Assembly: GCA_027919835.1 (NCBI GenBank)
Contig: JANVFP010000003.1
Location: forward strand, 2,011,438-2,075,437
Origin: Lentinula raphanica
Lineage: Eukaryota; Basidiomycota; Agaricomycetes; Agaricales; Omphalotaceae
Direction: 5' to 3'
DNA: 64,000 bases
Shown piece after piece: positions 30,238 through 40,790 of this stretch; position 1 is the stretch's first letter, and each line of letters opens with the position of its first letter. The notes under the pieces are model-generated. The model did not search any database. It had not been told where the DNA came from and saw only the letters and a list, made by a program, of their open reading frames with translations. A program made the position numbers and the translations under genes.

Positions 30238-31393
30238 GAGCTCAATGCTATGGAAGCCTTTAGGGCTATTAGAGATATATCATTCAATGATCCTGTTGTA
30301 TCCCAAGACTATGTGTCTCAGATCATGGATATTCAGAGAGAGACCAATCAGTTTAAGAGAGACAAACTCAAAGGGAAGGAGGCTGCTGTTTCAGCTGATC
30401 AGAATGCTGTCTCTCATGAGGATGCTGTCAATGAGGCTGCTTGGGCTAGCATGCAAGCTCAGATTCAGGACCTGGATGATGAGCAAGTCCAGCTTGACTC
30501 TGGTGCTTCTCCTCAAGATTCAGAGCCTATTCTACAGGCTGGGAGAGATGCCTTGGCTAGGCTTCTTGCCTCTCCTGTCAAACCTGCTCCTACTGCTTCA
30601 ATGCTTCCTGCTTCACTCCTTGAGGCTGCTCCTCATTTGGCCCATCTATCAGGCCCCTCATCTCTTCCTGCTCATGTGCAGAAGACTTGGGAGCTTAAGA
30701 ATTTATTTGCTGCTGAGAGCAATCTGGACCCTGTTGAATCACTATTGGCTGCTCAGCCTTTCTCTGACCCTCTCCCTATCTCACTGTTGCGCCTCATTGT
30801 CAAGGATTGCTTTGTTGACTTTGACAAAGTCTATGCTGCCTTGGTTAGCTTCTCCTCATCTACTTATGATGATAGCAGAGACTTTGGTTCAGAGTACAAG
30901 CTGGTTCGTAAGGATCAAGTCTTCAAGTCTATGCCTGTCACTTCTGAGTCTCAATGGGTCCGAGTTTTTGATGCATGGACTTCTCCATTGCTCAAGGTTT
31001 ATCCACATAGAAAAATTGAGCTGGAGACATATAAATCCCAAATTATGGAGTACTTCAGATCTTCACCTTATGATCCATCTGTGGCAATCAGAGTTGATAA
31101 AGAAGCTAGGCAGAAGGCTGCCAACACTCCCTTTGATCTGGGCAATCCAGAAAGCTTCCACACTCTTCTGCTCAAAGAGTTGTTATCTGCTAGGAAGAGG
31201 CCTTCTGGTAGTAGTTCATCATCTTCCTCTTCCAGTTCAAAGCGTCGTGACACACCTTGCATCCTTTGGAATGAGAAGAAGTGTTCAGAGCCCTGTCCTA
31301 ATAACAGGAAGCATGGCTACTGCAGTGAGTGTGGGGAACAGCACAGAGCCATTGACAATCAATCCTGCTATGACCAGCTCCAGAAGCGTCGCA

Positions 31394-32856
31394 GAGAGAG
31401 TAGAAAGCGCTCTTCAAGAGCCTAAATCTCTGGCTGGTACAAAGCATGCTTTGGACTCTACCCAGTTTTAGACGTGGTTATCTTTGGTCTTCTTCTAGTT
31501 CCTCTTGTAATATCATTCCTCCCAGTATCACATCTACTATAACTGCACCTCCTCTGCCTTCACCTCCTGAACATCTCTTGAACAATCCTCAAATTCTTGC
31601 TACTTTGCACTCTATGTCTAGTTATATCAAAGTTGAAACTCCTTTCAATGTGGATCGCTTGGAACTCCTCTTATCCACTCATCCCAATCAACCCTTTGTT
31701 GCTTCTGTAATCCGCTCTCTGAGAGAAGGATTCTGGCCTTTCTATGAAGCAGAGTGGGAAGAGGATTGCAAGCAGAAAGTAGAGAATTATGTCACTGAGG
31801 AAGTGGACATTGCTGCACTCAAAGCTCACAGAGATCAGGAGGTAGCTGCTGGGAGGTGGTCAGAAGCACTACCAGAAGATTTTGTACTATTACCTGGCAT
31901 GAAAGTTTCCCCTATGTTTGTAGTCTGGCAGAAGGGGAAAGCCAGAGTTGTCATGGACCAAACTGCATCAGGTCTCAATGATGGTATTCCCAGAGAGGAG
32001 GCCAAAGTCAAATATGATGACATGCACACTTTTGGCCAGGTGCTCAATGATGTTATCAAGGAGCACCCTAATGAGGAGCTTGTGCTATTCAAGAGTGATG
32101 TAGCTAAGGCTTTCCTCAATCTCCCTGCTCATCCTCTCTGGCAACTGTGCCAAGTTGTATCTGTTGAAGGAAGATTTCATATTGTCAGGAGACTGGTCTT
32201 TGGAACTAGAACTTCTCCTCGCTGTTGGTGCTCTGTGTCTGCACTTCTCTGTTGGTTTGGGACTGAGAAGCTAGGAATCCCTAATCTACATGTCTACATG
32301 GATGATTTCTTTGGCTGGGATTTTCAGAGGAATCTGATTACCTTTCATGGCAAGAAGTATCCCAAGAGACAAGTACAGCTTCTAGTCTTTTGGGACATGA
32401 TTGACTGCCCATATGAAGACAGAAAACAAGACTGGGGAGTCTGGCTCTTGATCATTGGCTTCTTGACAGATATCATGAAAGGCTCCATCTCTTTGACCCA
32501 GGAATCCATAGATGGACTTGTGGAAGCCATCCACACATTCCTCTCATCTCCCAATCGCAAAGCTGCACTCAGAGACTGGCAGCACCTCACAGGTTCTTTG
32601 AACTGGTCACTCAATGTTCTTCCATGGGCCAGGCCTGCTCTCACAGAAATGTATCACAAAATGAGTGGCAAAACACTTCAATTTCGTCACATCCCTATCA
32701 ATGGTGAAGTGCATAGAGACCTGACTTGGTTCTCTGACATGCTCAAGTCTGCCATTGGGATACGATTTGTAGATGCCCAAGCATGGAGTGATAGTGAAGC
32801 AGACTTTGTGTGCTGGACTGATGCAAGCAATATAGGACTGTCCTTTGTGTATGCCA
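31394..32856 (+). pseudogene. Reverse transcriptase of copy A, truncated in RNase H
   Basis: Same frame relation to ORF1 as in copy C, but a small deletion near 31,464 removes the SNPR segment and shifts the join. RT motifs are intact: FKSDVAKAFLNLP, FGTRTSPRCW and HVYMDDFFGW. RNase H starts CWTDASNIGLSFVYA and is then cut at 32,856 by the end of copy B. Without RNase H and recombinase the copy cannot move by itself. Confidence 0.75.
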
Positions 32857-33073
32857 CCTCTGCCTTTTGCACTCAGGTGGGACAGGAAGTAAGAGTTAGC
32901 CAACACTGGGCCAAAGCCCATAACATTCAGAGCAGATCATGGAGGGCTATAAATTGCTATGAGATGTTGTTGAGGGGTGGATGGTGGAGAAAGAAAATGT
33001 GAATGAGACGCGAGGCAAATGGTTGTGTTGATAATCAGATTGGATGGTGTTACAATAGTTCAGGTATACAGTG

Positions 33074-34812
33074 TCAAGATCTTTGGGCTTGTTTGAGTGA
33101 AGCTAGTTGTAGTTCTGCCCTTACTGTAGGATTGTCTCTGATATATATTTTCCAAGCTGTAGGAACTTGGACTGAATCCAGGCTGTCTGAGAAGAAGAGA
33201 GCTCTCTTGGGTGGACTATGCTTAGAAGCAATATGATGGAGTCCTGATAGAATAGCTAGAAGCTCCCTGAAGAAGATGTCAACTATTGGACTGCCAGGAG
33301 TTGGATGCACTTGATAACAAAACCCATTGCTGGCATACACAAAGGACAGTCCTATATTGCTAGCATCAGTCCAGCACACAAAGTCTGCTTCACTATCACT
33401 CCATGCTTGGGCATCTACAAATCGTATCCCAATGGCAGACTTGAGCATGTCAGAGAACCAAGTCAGGTCTCTATGCACTTCACCATTGATAGGGATGTGA
33501 CGAAATTGAAGTGTCTTGCCACTCATTTTGCGATACATTTCTGTAAGAGCAGGCCTGGCCCATGGAAGAACATTGAGTGACCAGTTCAAAGAACCTGTGA
33601 GGTGCTGCCAGTCTCTGAGTGCAGCTTTGCGATTGGGAGATGAGAGGAAAGTATGGATGGCTTCCACAAGTCCATCTATGGATTCCTGGGTCAAAGAGAT
33701 GGACCCTTTCATGATATCTGTCAAGAAGCCAATGATCAAGAGCCAGACTCCCCAGTCTTGTTTTCTGTCTTCATAGGGGCAGTCAATCATGTCCCAAAAG
33801 ACTAGAAGCTGTACTTGTCTCTTGGGATACTTCTTGCCATGAAAGGTGATCAGATTCCTCTTGAAGTCCCAGCCAAAGAAATCATCCATGTAGACATGTA
33901 GATTAGGGATTCCTAGCTTCTCAGTCCCAAACCAACAGAGAAGTGCAGACACAGAGCACCAACAGCGAGGAGAGGTTCTAGTTCCAAAGACCAGTCTTCT
34001 GACAATATGAAATCTTCCTTCAACAGATACAACTTGGCACAGTTGCCAGAGAGGATGAGCAGGGAGATTGAGGAAAGCTTTAGCTACATCACTCTTGAAT
34101 AGCACAAGCTCCTCATTAGGGTGCTCCTTGATAACATCATTGAGCACCTGGCCAAAAGTGTGCATGTCATCATATTTGACTTTGGCCTCCTCTCTAGGAA
34201 TACCATCATTGAGACCTGATGCAGTTTGGTCCATGACAACTCTGGCTTTCCCCTTCTGCCAGACTACAAACATATGGGAAACCTTCATGCCAGGTAATAG
34301 TACAACGTCATCTGGTAGTGCTTCTGACCACCTCCCAGTAGCTACCTCCTGATCTCTGTGAGCTTTAAGTGCAGCAATGTCCACTTCCTCAGTGACATAA
34401 TTCTCTACTTTCTGCTTGCATTCCTCTTCCCACTCTGCTTCATAGAAAGGCCAGAATCCTTCTCTCAGAGAGCGGATTACAGAAGCAACAAAGGGCTGAT
34501 TAGGATGAGTGGATAAGAGGAGTTCCAAGCGGTCCACATTGAAAGGAGTTTCAACTTTGATATAACTAGACATAGAGTGCAGAGTAGCAAGAATTTGAGG
34601 ATTGTTCAAGAGATGTTCAGGAGGTGAAGGTAGAGGAGGTGCAGTCATAGTAGATGTGACACTGGGAGGAATAATGTTACAAGAGGAACTAGCAGAAGAC
34701 CATAGATAGCCACGCCTAAAGCGTGGATTTGAAGCAGATTGGGTAGAGTCCAGAGTATGCTTTGTGCCAGCCAGAGATTTAGGCCCTTGAAGAGCGCTTT
34801 CTACTCTCTCTG
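33074..34812 (-). pseudogene. Reverse transcriptase fused in frame to the recombinase C-terminus (copy B)
   Basis: RT motifs are present (FKSDVAKAFLNLP, HVYMDDFFGW) with RNase H start (CWTDASNIGLSFVYA) and FFSDSLDSVQV. About 1.1 kb is then deleted, and the frame continues as AWKIYIRDNPTVRAELQLA, the recombinase end, to the stop at 33,074. The fusion keeps the catalytic Tyr of the recombinase but loses its Arg-His-Arg residues and the RNase H His/Asp part (RHIPGKDNIKADLLSR). The product would not recombine DNA. The frame is open over the fusion. Confidence 0.75.
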
Positions 34813-36002
34813 CGAGGCTTCTGGCGCTGGTCATAGCAGGATTGATTGTCAATGGCTCTGTGCTGTTCCCCACACTCACTGCAGTAGCCATGCTTCCTGT
34901 TATTAGGACAGGGCTCTGAACACCTCTTCTCATTCTAGAGGATACAAGGTGTGTCACGACGTTTTGAACTGGGAGAGGAAGAAGATTGGCCACCACCAGA
35001 AGGCCTCTTTCTAGCAGATAACAACTCTTTGAGCAGAAGAGTGTGGAAGCTCTCTGGATTGCCCAAGTCAAATGGAGTGTTGGCAGCCTTCTGCCTAGCC
35101 TCTTTATCAACCCTGATAGCAACAGATGGATCATAGGGGGAAGATCTAAAGTACTCCATGATTTGAGATTTGTATGTCTCCAGCTCCATTTTGCGATGTG
35201 GATAAACCTTGAGCAATGGAGCAGTCCATGCATCAAAAACTCGGAGCCATTGAGACTCAGAAGTGACAGGAACAGACTTGAGTACTTGATCCTTACGAAC
35301 CAGCTTGTACTCTTACCCAAAGTCTCTGCTATCATCATAGGTAGATGAGGAGAAGCTGACCAGTGCGGCATAGACTTTATCAAAGTCCACAAAGCGGTCT
35401 TTGACAATGAGGCAAAGCAGAGAGACAGGGAGAGGATCAGAGAAAGGCTGGGCAGACAACAGTGATACAACAGGGTCAAGATTGCTCTCAACAGCAAAGA
35501 GATTCTTGAGCTCCCAAGTTTTCTGCACATGAGCAGGAAGAGATGTAGGCCCTGACAGATGGGCCAAGTGAGGAGCAGCTTCAAGAAGTGCAGCAGGAAG
35601 CATTGAAGCAGTAGCAGTAGGTTGTGAAGGAGAGGCCAGAAGCCTAGCCAAGGCATCTCTCCCAGCCTGTAGAATAGGCTCTGAATCTTGAGCAGAAGCA
35701 CCAGAGTCAAGCTGGGCTTGCTCATCATCCAGTGCCTGAAGCTGAGCTTGCATACTAGCCCAAGCAGCCTCATTGACAGCATCCTCATGAGAGACAGCAG
35801 TCTGATCTGCTGAAACAGCAGCCTCCTTCCCTTTGAGTTTGTCTCTCTTAAACTGATTGGTCTCTCTCTGAATATCCATGATCTGAGACACATAATCTTG
35901 GGATACAACAGGATCATTGGATGATATATCTCTAATAGCCCTAAAGGCTTCCATAGCATTGAGCTCCTCATTTCTGAACTGTTCAACAACTTCCTGCAGA
36001 GT
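34779..36002 (-). pseudogene. ORF1 of copy B, 5' part removed, frameshift and stop
   Basis: From 36,002 the frame LQEVVEQFRNEELNAMEAF runs to a frameshift near 35,313 (YDDSRDFG then out of frame). It resumes as LLKVYPHRKMELETY and has a changed codon giving a stop within CILW (TAG near 34,935). Otherwise as in copy C. Confidence 0.7.
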
Positions 36003-37174
36003 TCGACATGAAGGCAGATTCCAAGGGTAGGGAGCCTTTCTGCAGGCCTCTGCAAACAACAGATTATCTCCCAGCAACTATAGTGCACTATTCATCACAA
36101 CAGGTATGTACATGAAGGTCTTCACCTTCATCATACCTAATGTGTACATGAATACACTGAATTGCTGGCTACTCTCAAGAGCTCTTGCCACTATACTGTG
36201 CACGCATACAGAGCTCTATTGCCCCTACAAGTTGTCCACTATGACCTAGTGATGATACCCACTCTGTGTGGAGTTATGCACACTTTTTCACCAAAGTGCT
36301 CAGAATCTTCTGATAGAGCTTTTGATTTACATTTGGTTCTACACCACGCAGTTCTGGATGGATCCCTTAGGTGTCTTAAGTGAAAATGTGCGGCTCCATG
36401 TCCTCTTCGGGATGAGAACAAATTTGAAGGCATTTGGTTCACTGGCTCTCCCGCAATCGTCATTTCGAGTTGCACACTCAAAACACAAAAAGCGGACTTG
36501 AGTGTTATTTCACGCCCAGAGTCTCTAGATCACTCTGGACCATGCCTAGACACATCACATGGGTCTCTGGATATATTTCGGACATTCCTAGCGCTTATGG
36601 GGTGCTTGGATCATCAGCTGATAGCTGCACATGGTCCCATCTTCACATGCATCAGGCATATCGTGATGGGTTTGATCTGGTCCTGATGGTGGCTGTTACA
36701 GGTGCCAGAGGTCTGAGCAGAGGCCTGTAAAAGCGAGTTTCATCATCAGTTTTTGATCTCCCATTCTTCCTTTCCTTCCCCCACCATCTCTGACCTGGGT
36801 GAGGCTGCCTGCATGTCCCCTTGCTCTATTTGAGCCCTGATTTCACTATCCAGCACATTCCTCCATCTGTACAGACTATAGGCCTTCTAGAGGTGTCTCA
36901 GATACAGGAATCTGGTATGAAATTTCGCATTTTTCACCATCAAGACACTGAACAGATACCAAAGCACATCCAGACAGATCTAAGGTGATCAGACACTGTA
37001 GAAGTTGATTCCTTTGTTAGATCTTGGGTTTTTGGTGTCTCAGTGCGCTCTGATCATGTCTGATAAGCCTCTACATTGTACTGACTCTTATCTACATAGA
37101 TCTAACCTTGATCTACCTGTTTTTCCTTCATCCTCCTGCTCTCCCTGAGCACCATCTTCATCTCAACACTCTGT
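36003..37174 (+). repeat. A1 terminal repeat and 5' leader of copy C
   Basis: Non-coding unit of about 1.1 kb found again after the genes. It holds the palindrome ATAGTGCACTAT and a TGAAGGTCTTCACCTTCA hairpin near its start, and a CT-rich stretch just before the ORF1 ATG (37,175). Short frames within it are repeat shadows. The promoter of the element is expected here, but no clear TATA box was seen. Confidence 0.7.
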
Positions 37175-38932
37175 ATGGCTCCCCATCGCTCTGAATCACC
37201 AGATCCTCTTGCTATCTATGCTGCTACACCCTCCATGTCCAAATCTAGCCAGATCCATGCTGATCAGGCCTCATCTAAGCCCTTCAGACACCTTGATCTT
37301 GCTCAAACTCTCCCCCAATCCTTATCCACCAAGATCAGAGCAGATCAGAGTGCTTCTGAGGCCTCTAGACCCCTCAATCCTGCACAAACTCGCCTCAAAC
37401 CCTTATCTGATCAGATCAGGCCAGATCAGGCCAGATCAAAGTTGCTCCCTTCCTTTCAAAAGTCCTCTAACATGCCCACTCACTCTCAGAACACCTCTAG
37501 CTCGCTTCCTAAGCGCTCCATGGGCGCTTCTAGCTCCTCTAAACAGGGTAGAGCTCATGTTCACTTCAGGTCTGTGTCTCCTCATCCCTCTGATGTTCCA
37601 TCCTCCTCTGCTGCTCCCCACTTGTCACCTCCTCCCTCCCTTGCTGCCAGGCTCTCTGATGACCCTGAGCAAGCTCTGGAGTTTCAGGCAGTCAGTGAAC
37701 AAGCCAGGACTCTGCAGGAGGTTGTTGAACAGTTCAGAAATGAGGAGCTCAATGCTATGGAAGCCTTTAGGGCTATTAGAGATATTTCATCCAATGATCC
37801 TGTTGTGTCCCAAGACTATCTGTCTCAGATCATGGATATTCAGAGAGAGACCAATCAGTTTAAGAGAGACAAACTCAAAGGGAAGGAGGCTGCTGTTTCA
37901 GCAGAGAAGAATACTGTCTCTCATGAGGATGCTGTCAATGAGGCTGCTTGGGCTAGTATGCAAGCTCAGCTTCAGGCACTGGATGATGAGCAAGTTCAGC
38001 TTGACTCTGGTGCTTCTGCTCAAGATTCAGAGCCTATTCTCCAGGCTGGGAGAGAGGCCTTGGCTAGGCTTCTTGCCTCTCCTACACAACCTACTGCTAC
38101 TGCTTCAATGCTTCCTGCTGCACTTCTTGACGCTGCTCCTCACTTGGCCCATCTATCAGGTCCCTCTTCTCTTCCTGCTCATGTGCAGAAAACTTGGGAG
38201 CTCAAGATTCTCTTTGCTGCTGAGAGCAATCTGGACCCTGTTGTATCCCTATTGGCTGCTCAGCCTTTCTCTGACCCTCTCCCTGTCTCCTTGCTGCACC
38301 TCATTGTCAAGGACCGCTTTGTTGACTTTGACAAGGTCTATGCTGCCTTGGTTAGCTTCTCCTCATCTACTTATGATGATAGCAGAGACTTTGGGTCAGA
38401 GTACAAGCTGGTTCGTAAGGATCAAGTACTCAAATCTGTTCCTGTCACTTCTGAGTCCCAATGGCTCCGAGTTTTTGATGCATGGACTGTTCCATTGCTC
38501 AAGGTTTATCCACATCGCAAACATGAGCTGGAGACATACAAATCTCAAATCATGGAGTACTTTAGATCTTCCCCTTATGATCCATCTGTTGCTATCAGAG
38601 TTGATAAAGAAGCTAGGCAGAAGGCTGCCAACACTCCATTTGACTTGGGCAATCCAGAGAGCTTCCACACTCTTCTCCTCAAAGAGCTGTTATCTGCTAG
38701 GAAGAGGCCTTCAGGTAGTAGTTCATCATCTTCCTCCTCCAGTTCAAAGCGTTGTGACACACCTTGCATCCTTTGGAATGAGAAGAGGTGTTCAGAGCCC
38801 TGTCCTAATAACAGGAAGCATGGCTACTGCAGTGAGTGTGGGGAACAACACAGAGCCATTGACAATCAGTCCTGCTATGACCAGCTCACAAAGCGTCGCA
38901 GAGAGAGTAGAAAGCGCTCTTCAAGGGCCTAA
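37175..38932 (+). CDS. ORF1 (gag-like) of Ngaro-like copy C, 585 aa
   Basis: ATG 37,175 (MAPHRSESPDPLAIYAATPS), stop TAA 38,930-38,932. Residues 1-170 are Ser/Pro/Gln-rich and probably disordered. Residues 170-300 are charged and helical (TLQEVVEQFRNEELNAMEAF, ASMQAQLQALDDEQVQ). Residues 300-500 form a conserved globular part (LPAHVQKTWELKILF, DRFVDFDKVYAALVSFSSST, SSPYDPSVAIRVDKEARQK). A Ser run precedes a Cys/His motif (CILWNEKRCSEPCPN ... YCSECGEQHRA ... NQSC) and a basic tail. ORF1 of Ngaro elements is thought to be gag-like; RNA binding through the Cys/His motif is inferred. This copy is fully open. RT follows in the +1 frame, beginning within the ORF1 tail. Confidence 0.82.
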   Translation: MAPHRSESPDPLAIYAATPSMSKSSQIHADQASSKPFRHLDLAQTLPQSLSTKIRADQSASEASRPLNPAQTRLKPLSDQIRPDQARSKLLPSFQKSSNMPTHSQNTSSSLPKRSMGASSSSKQGRAHVHFRSVSPHPSDVPSSSAAPHLSPPPSLAARLSDDPEQALEFQAVSEQARTLQEVVEQFRNEELNAMEAFRAIRDISSNDPVVSQDYLSQIMDIQRETNQFKRDKLKGKEAAVSAEKNTVSHEDAVNEAAWASMQAQLQALDDEQVQLDSGASAQDSEPILQAGREALARLLASPTQPTATASMLPAALLDAAPHLAHLSGPSSLPAHVQKTWELKILFAAESNLDPVVSLLAAQPFSDPLPVSLLHLIVKDRFVDFDKVYAALVSFSSSTYDDSRDFGSEYKLVRKDQVLKSVPVTSESQWLRVFDAWTVPLLKVYPHRKHELETYKSQIMEYFRSSPYDPSVAIRVDKEARQKAANTPFDLGNPESFHTLLLKELLSARKRPSGSSSSSSSSSSKRCDTPCILWNEKRCSEPCPNNRKHGYCSECGEQHRAIDNQSCYDQLTKRRRESRKRSSRA

Positions 38933-40790
38933 ATCTCTGGCTGGCACAAAGCATACTCTGGACTCTGCTCAATCTACTTCAAATCCACGTTTTAGACGTG
39001 GCTATCTATGGTCTTCTGCTAGTTCATCTTGTAACATCATTCCTCCCAGTATCACATCTACTATGACTGCACCTCCTCTGCCTTCACCTCCTGAACATCT
39101 CTTGAACAATCCTCAAATTCTTGCTACTTTGCACTCTATGTCTAATTATATCAAAGTTGAAACTCCTTTCAATGTGGACCACTTGGAACTCCTCTTATCC
39201 ACTCATCCTAATCAGCCCTTTGTTGCTTCTGTAATTCGCTCACTGAGAGAAGGATTCTGGCCCTTCTATGAAGCAGAGTGGGAAGAGGAATGCAAGCAGA
39301 AGGTGGAGAACTATGTCACTGAGGAAGTAGACATTGCTGCACTCAAAGCTCACAGAGATCAGGAGGTAGCTGCTGGGAGGTGGTCAGAAGCACTACCAGA
39401 AGATTTTGTACTATTACCTGGCATGAAGGTTTCCCCTATGTTTGTAGTCTGGCAGAAGGGGAAAGCCAGAGTTGTCATGGACCAAACTGCATCAGGTCTT
39501 AATGATGGTATCCCTAGAGAGGAGGCCAAAGTCAAATATGATGACATGCACACTTTTGGCCAGGTGCTCAATGATGTTATCAAAGAGCATCCTAATGAGG
39601 AGCTTGTGCTATTCAAGAGTGATGTAGCTAAAGCTTTCCTCAATCTCCCTGCTCATCCTCTCTGGCAACTTTGTCAAGTTGTATCTGTTGAAGGAAGATT
39701 TCATATTGTTAGGAGATTAGTCTTTGGAACTAGAACATCTCCTCGCTGTTGGTGCTCTGTGTCTGCACTACTATGCTGGTTTGGGACTGAAAAGCTAGGA
39801 ATCCCCAATCTACATGTCTACATGGATGACTTCTTTGGCTGGGACTTCAAGAGAAATCTGATCACCTTTCATGGCAAGAAGTATCCCAAGAGACAAGTAC
39901 AGCTTCTAGTCTTTTGGGACATGATTGACTGCCCCTATGAAGACAGAAAACAAGACTGGGGAGTCTGGCTGTTGATCATTGGCTTCTTGACAGATATCAT
40001 GAAAGGCTCCATCTCTTTGACTCAGGAATCCATAGATGGACTTGTGGAAGCCATCCAGACATTCCTCTCATCTCCCAATCGGAAAGCTGCACTCAGAGAC
40101 TGGCAGCACCTCACAGGCTCTTTGAACTGGTCACTCAATGTTCTTCCATGGGCCAGGCCTGCTCTCACTGAAATGTATCGCAAAATGAGTGGCAAGACAC
40201 TTCAATTTCGTCACATCCCTATCAATGGTGAATTGCATAGAAACCTGACTTGGTTCTCTGAGATGCTCAGGTCTGCCATTGGGATACGATTTGTAGATGC
40301 CCACGCATGGAGTGATAGTGAAGCAGACTTTGTGTGCTGGACTGATGCTAGCAATATAGGACTGTCCTTTGTGTATGCCAGCAATGGGTTTTGCTATCAA
40401 GTGCATCCTACTCCTGGCAGCCCAGTAGTGGACATCTTCTTCAGGGAGCTTCTAGCTCTTTTATCAGGACTCCATCACATTGCATCCAAACCTAGTCCAC
40501 CAAACAGAGCTCTGTTCTTCTCAGATAGCCTAGACTCAGTTCAAGTGCTGAGCTCTCTTGCAGTCAAAGAATCATCACACAACTCCATCCTCTTAGCTAT
40601 TGCTGGTATAGTTCTCAAGACTGGTATTGACATCAGAGTTCGTCATATTCCTGGCAAGGACAACATCAAGGCAGACCTTCTATCTAGACTTCTACTGGAT
40701 GACTTCAAGCTCCAGTTCCCCTCCTACCGCGTCCGCACTTTTGAGCCTCCAAGAGAGCTACTGCCGGCGCGATGGAGAGAGTCCTTTTAG
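38901..40790 (+). CDS. Reverse transcriptase and RNase H of Ngaro-like copy C
   Basis: The frame is +1 to ORF1. No start codon is evident at the overlap (ERVESALQGPKSLAG), so expression by frameshift or re-initiation is likely; the frame is in fact open back to 37,209. RT shows VVWQKGKARVVMDQTASG, FKSDVAKAFLNLP (motif A), FGTRTSPRCW (motif B) and HVYMDDFFGW (motif C, YMDD). RNase H shows CWTDASNIGLSFVYA (Asp), FFRELLALLSGLHH (Glu), FFSDSLDSVQVLSSLA (Asp) and RHIPGKDNIKADLLSR (His, Asp). It copies the element's RNA into DNA and removes RNA from the hybrid. The end (TAG 40,788-40,790) overlaps the recombinase start by 19 nt. Confidence 0.88.
   Translation, partial: ERVESALQGPKSLAGTKHTLDSAQSTSNPRFRRGYLWSSASSSCNIIPPSITSTMTAPPLPSPPEHLLNNPQILATLHSMSNYIKVETPFNVDHLELLLSTHPNQPFVASVIRSLREGFWPFYEAEWEEECKQKVENYVTEEVDIAALKAHRDQEVAAGRWSEALPEDFVLLPGMKVSPMFVVWQKGKARVVMDQTASGLNDGIPREEAKVKYDDMHTFGQVLNDVIKEHPNEELVLFKSDVAKAFLNLPAHPLWQLCQVVSVEGRFHIVRRLVFGTRTSPRCWCSVSALLCWFGTEKLGIPNLHVYMDDFFGWDFKRNLITFHGKKYPKRQVQLLVFWDMIDCPYEDRKQDWGVWLLIIGFLTDIMKGSISLTQESIDGLVEAIQTFLSSPNRKAALRDWQHLTGSLNWSLNVLPWARPALTEMYRKMSGKTLQFRHIPINGELHRNLTWFSEMLRSAIGIRFVDAHAWSDSEADFVCWTDASNIGLSFVYASNGFCYQVHPTPGSPVVDIFFRELLALLSGLHHIASKPSPPNRALFFSDSLDSVQVLSSLAVKESSHNSILLAIAGIVLKTGIDIRVRHIPGKDNIKADLLSRLLLDDFKLQFPSYRVRTFEPPRELLPARWRESF

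Larger units (their letters stand above)
29217..31425 (+). pseudogene. ORF1 of copy A, interrupted by two MITEs
   Basis: ATG 29,217 (MAPHRSESLDPLAI). A Ser/Pro-rich N-terminal region is cut at 29,389 and 30,013 by MITEs at positions that siblings show as continuous. The rest (30,240-31,425) is open: ASMQAQIQDLDDEQ, LPAHVQKTWELKNLF, SFSSSTYDDSRDFGSEYKL and RSSPYDPSVAIRVDKEA. The C-terminal Cys/His motif follows (CILWNEKKCSEPCPN ... YCSECGEQHRA ... NQSC), then a basic tail (RRESRKRSSRA). A gag-type role in packaging RNA is inferred from position and the Cys/His motif. Confidence 0.75.
28593..32856 (+). mobile_element. Ngaro/PAT-like retrotransposon copy A (5' and 3' incomplete)
   Basis: It starts within the 5' untranslated region (CCCCTTGCTGTATTTGAGCC) where the foldback element ends. 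It carries ORF1 and part of the reverse transcriptase and ends at 32,856 inside the RNase H region, where the minus-strand copy B begins with its own terminus CCTCTGCCTTTTGC. Three CATCAG MITEs are inserted. Confidence 0.8.
32857..36002 (-). mobile_element. Ngaro-like copy B, internally deleted and interrupted by copy C
   Basis: Its 3' terminus (CCTCTGCCTTTTGC on +) lies at 32,857 inside the RT of copy A. The B region and recombinase tail follow, then RT and the downstream part of ORF1. Its ORF1 stops at 36,002, where copy C begins; 15 bp of it (CCTGGCTTGTTCACT) reappear after copy C at 44,233-44,247. Confidence 0.8.

Noticed and set aside
36162..36730. Several 70-100-aa proteins in the A units
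   Set aside because: They overlap on both strands of a non-coding terminal repeat and recur only because the repeat does.
37209..38900. A large Leu-rich membrane protein
   Set aside because: It is the +1 frame of ORF1; only the part after 38,901 has conserved RT motifs.
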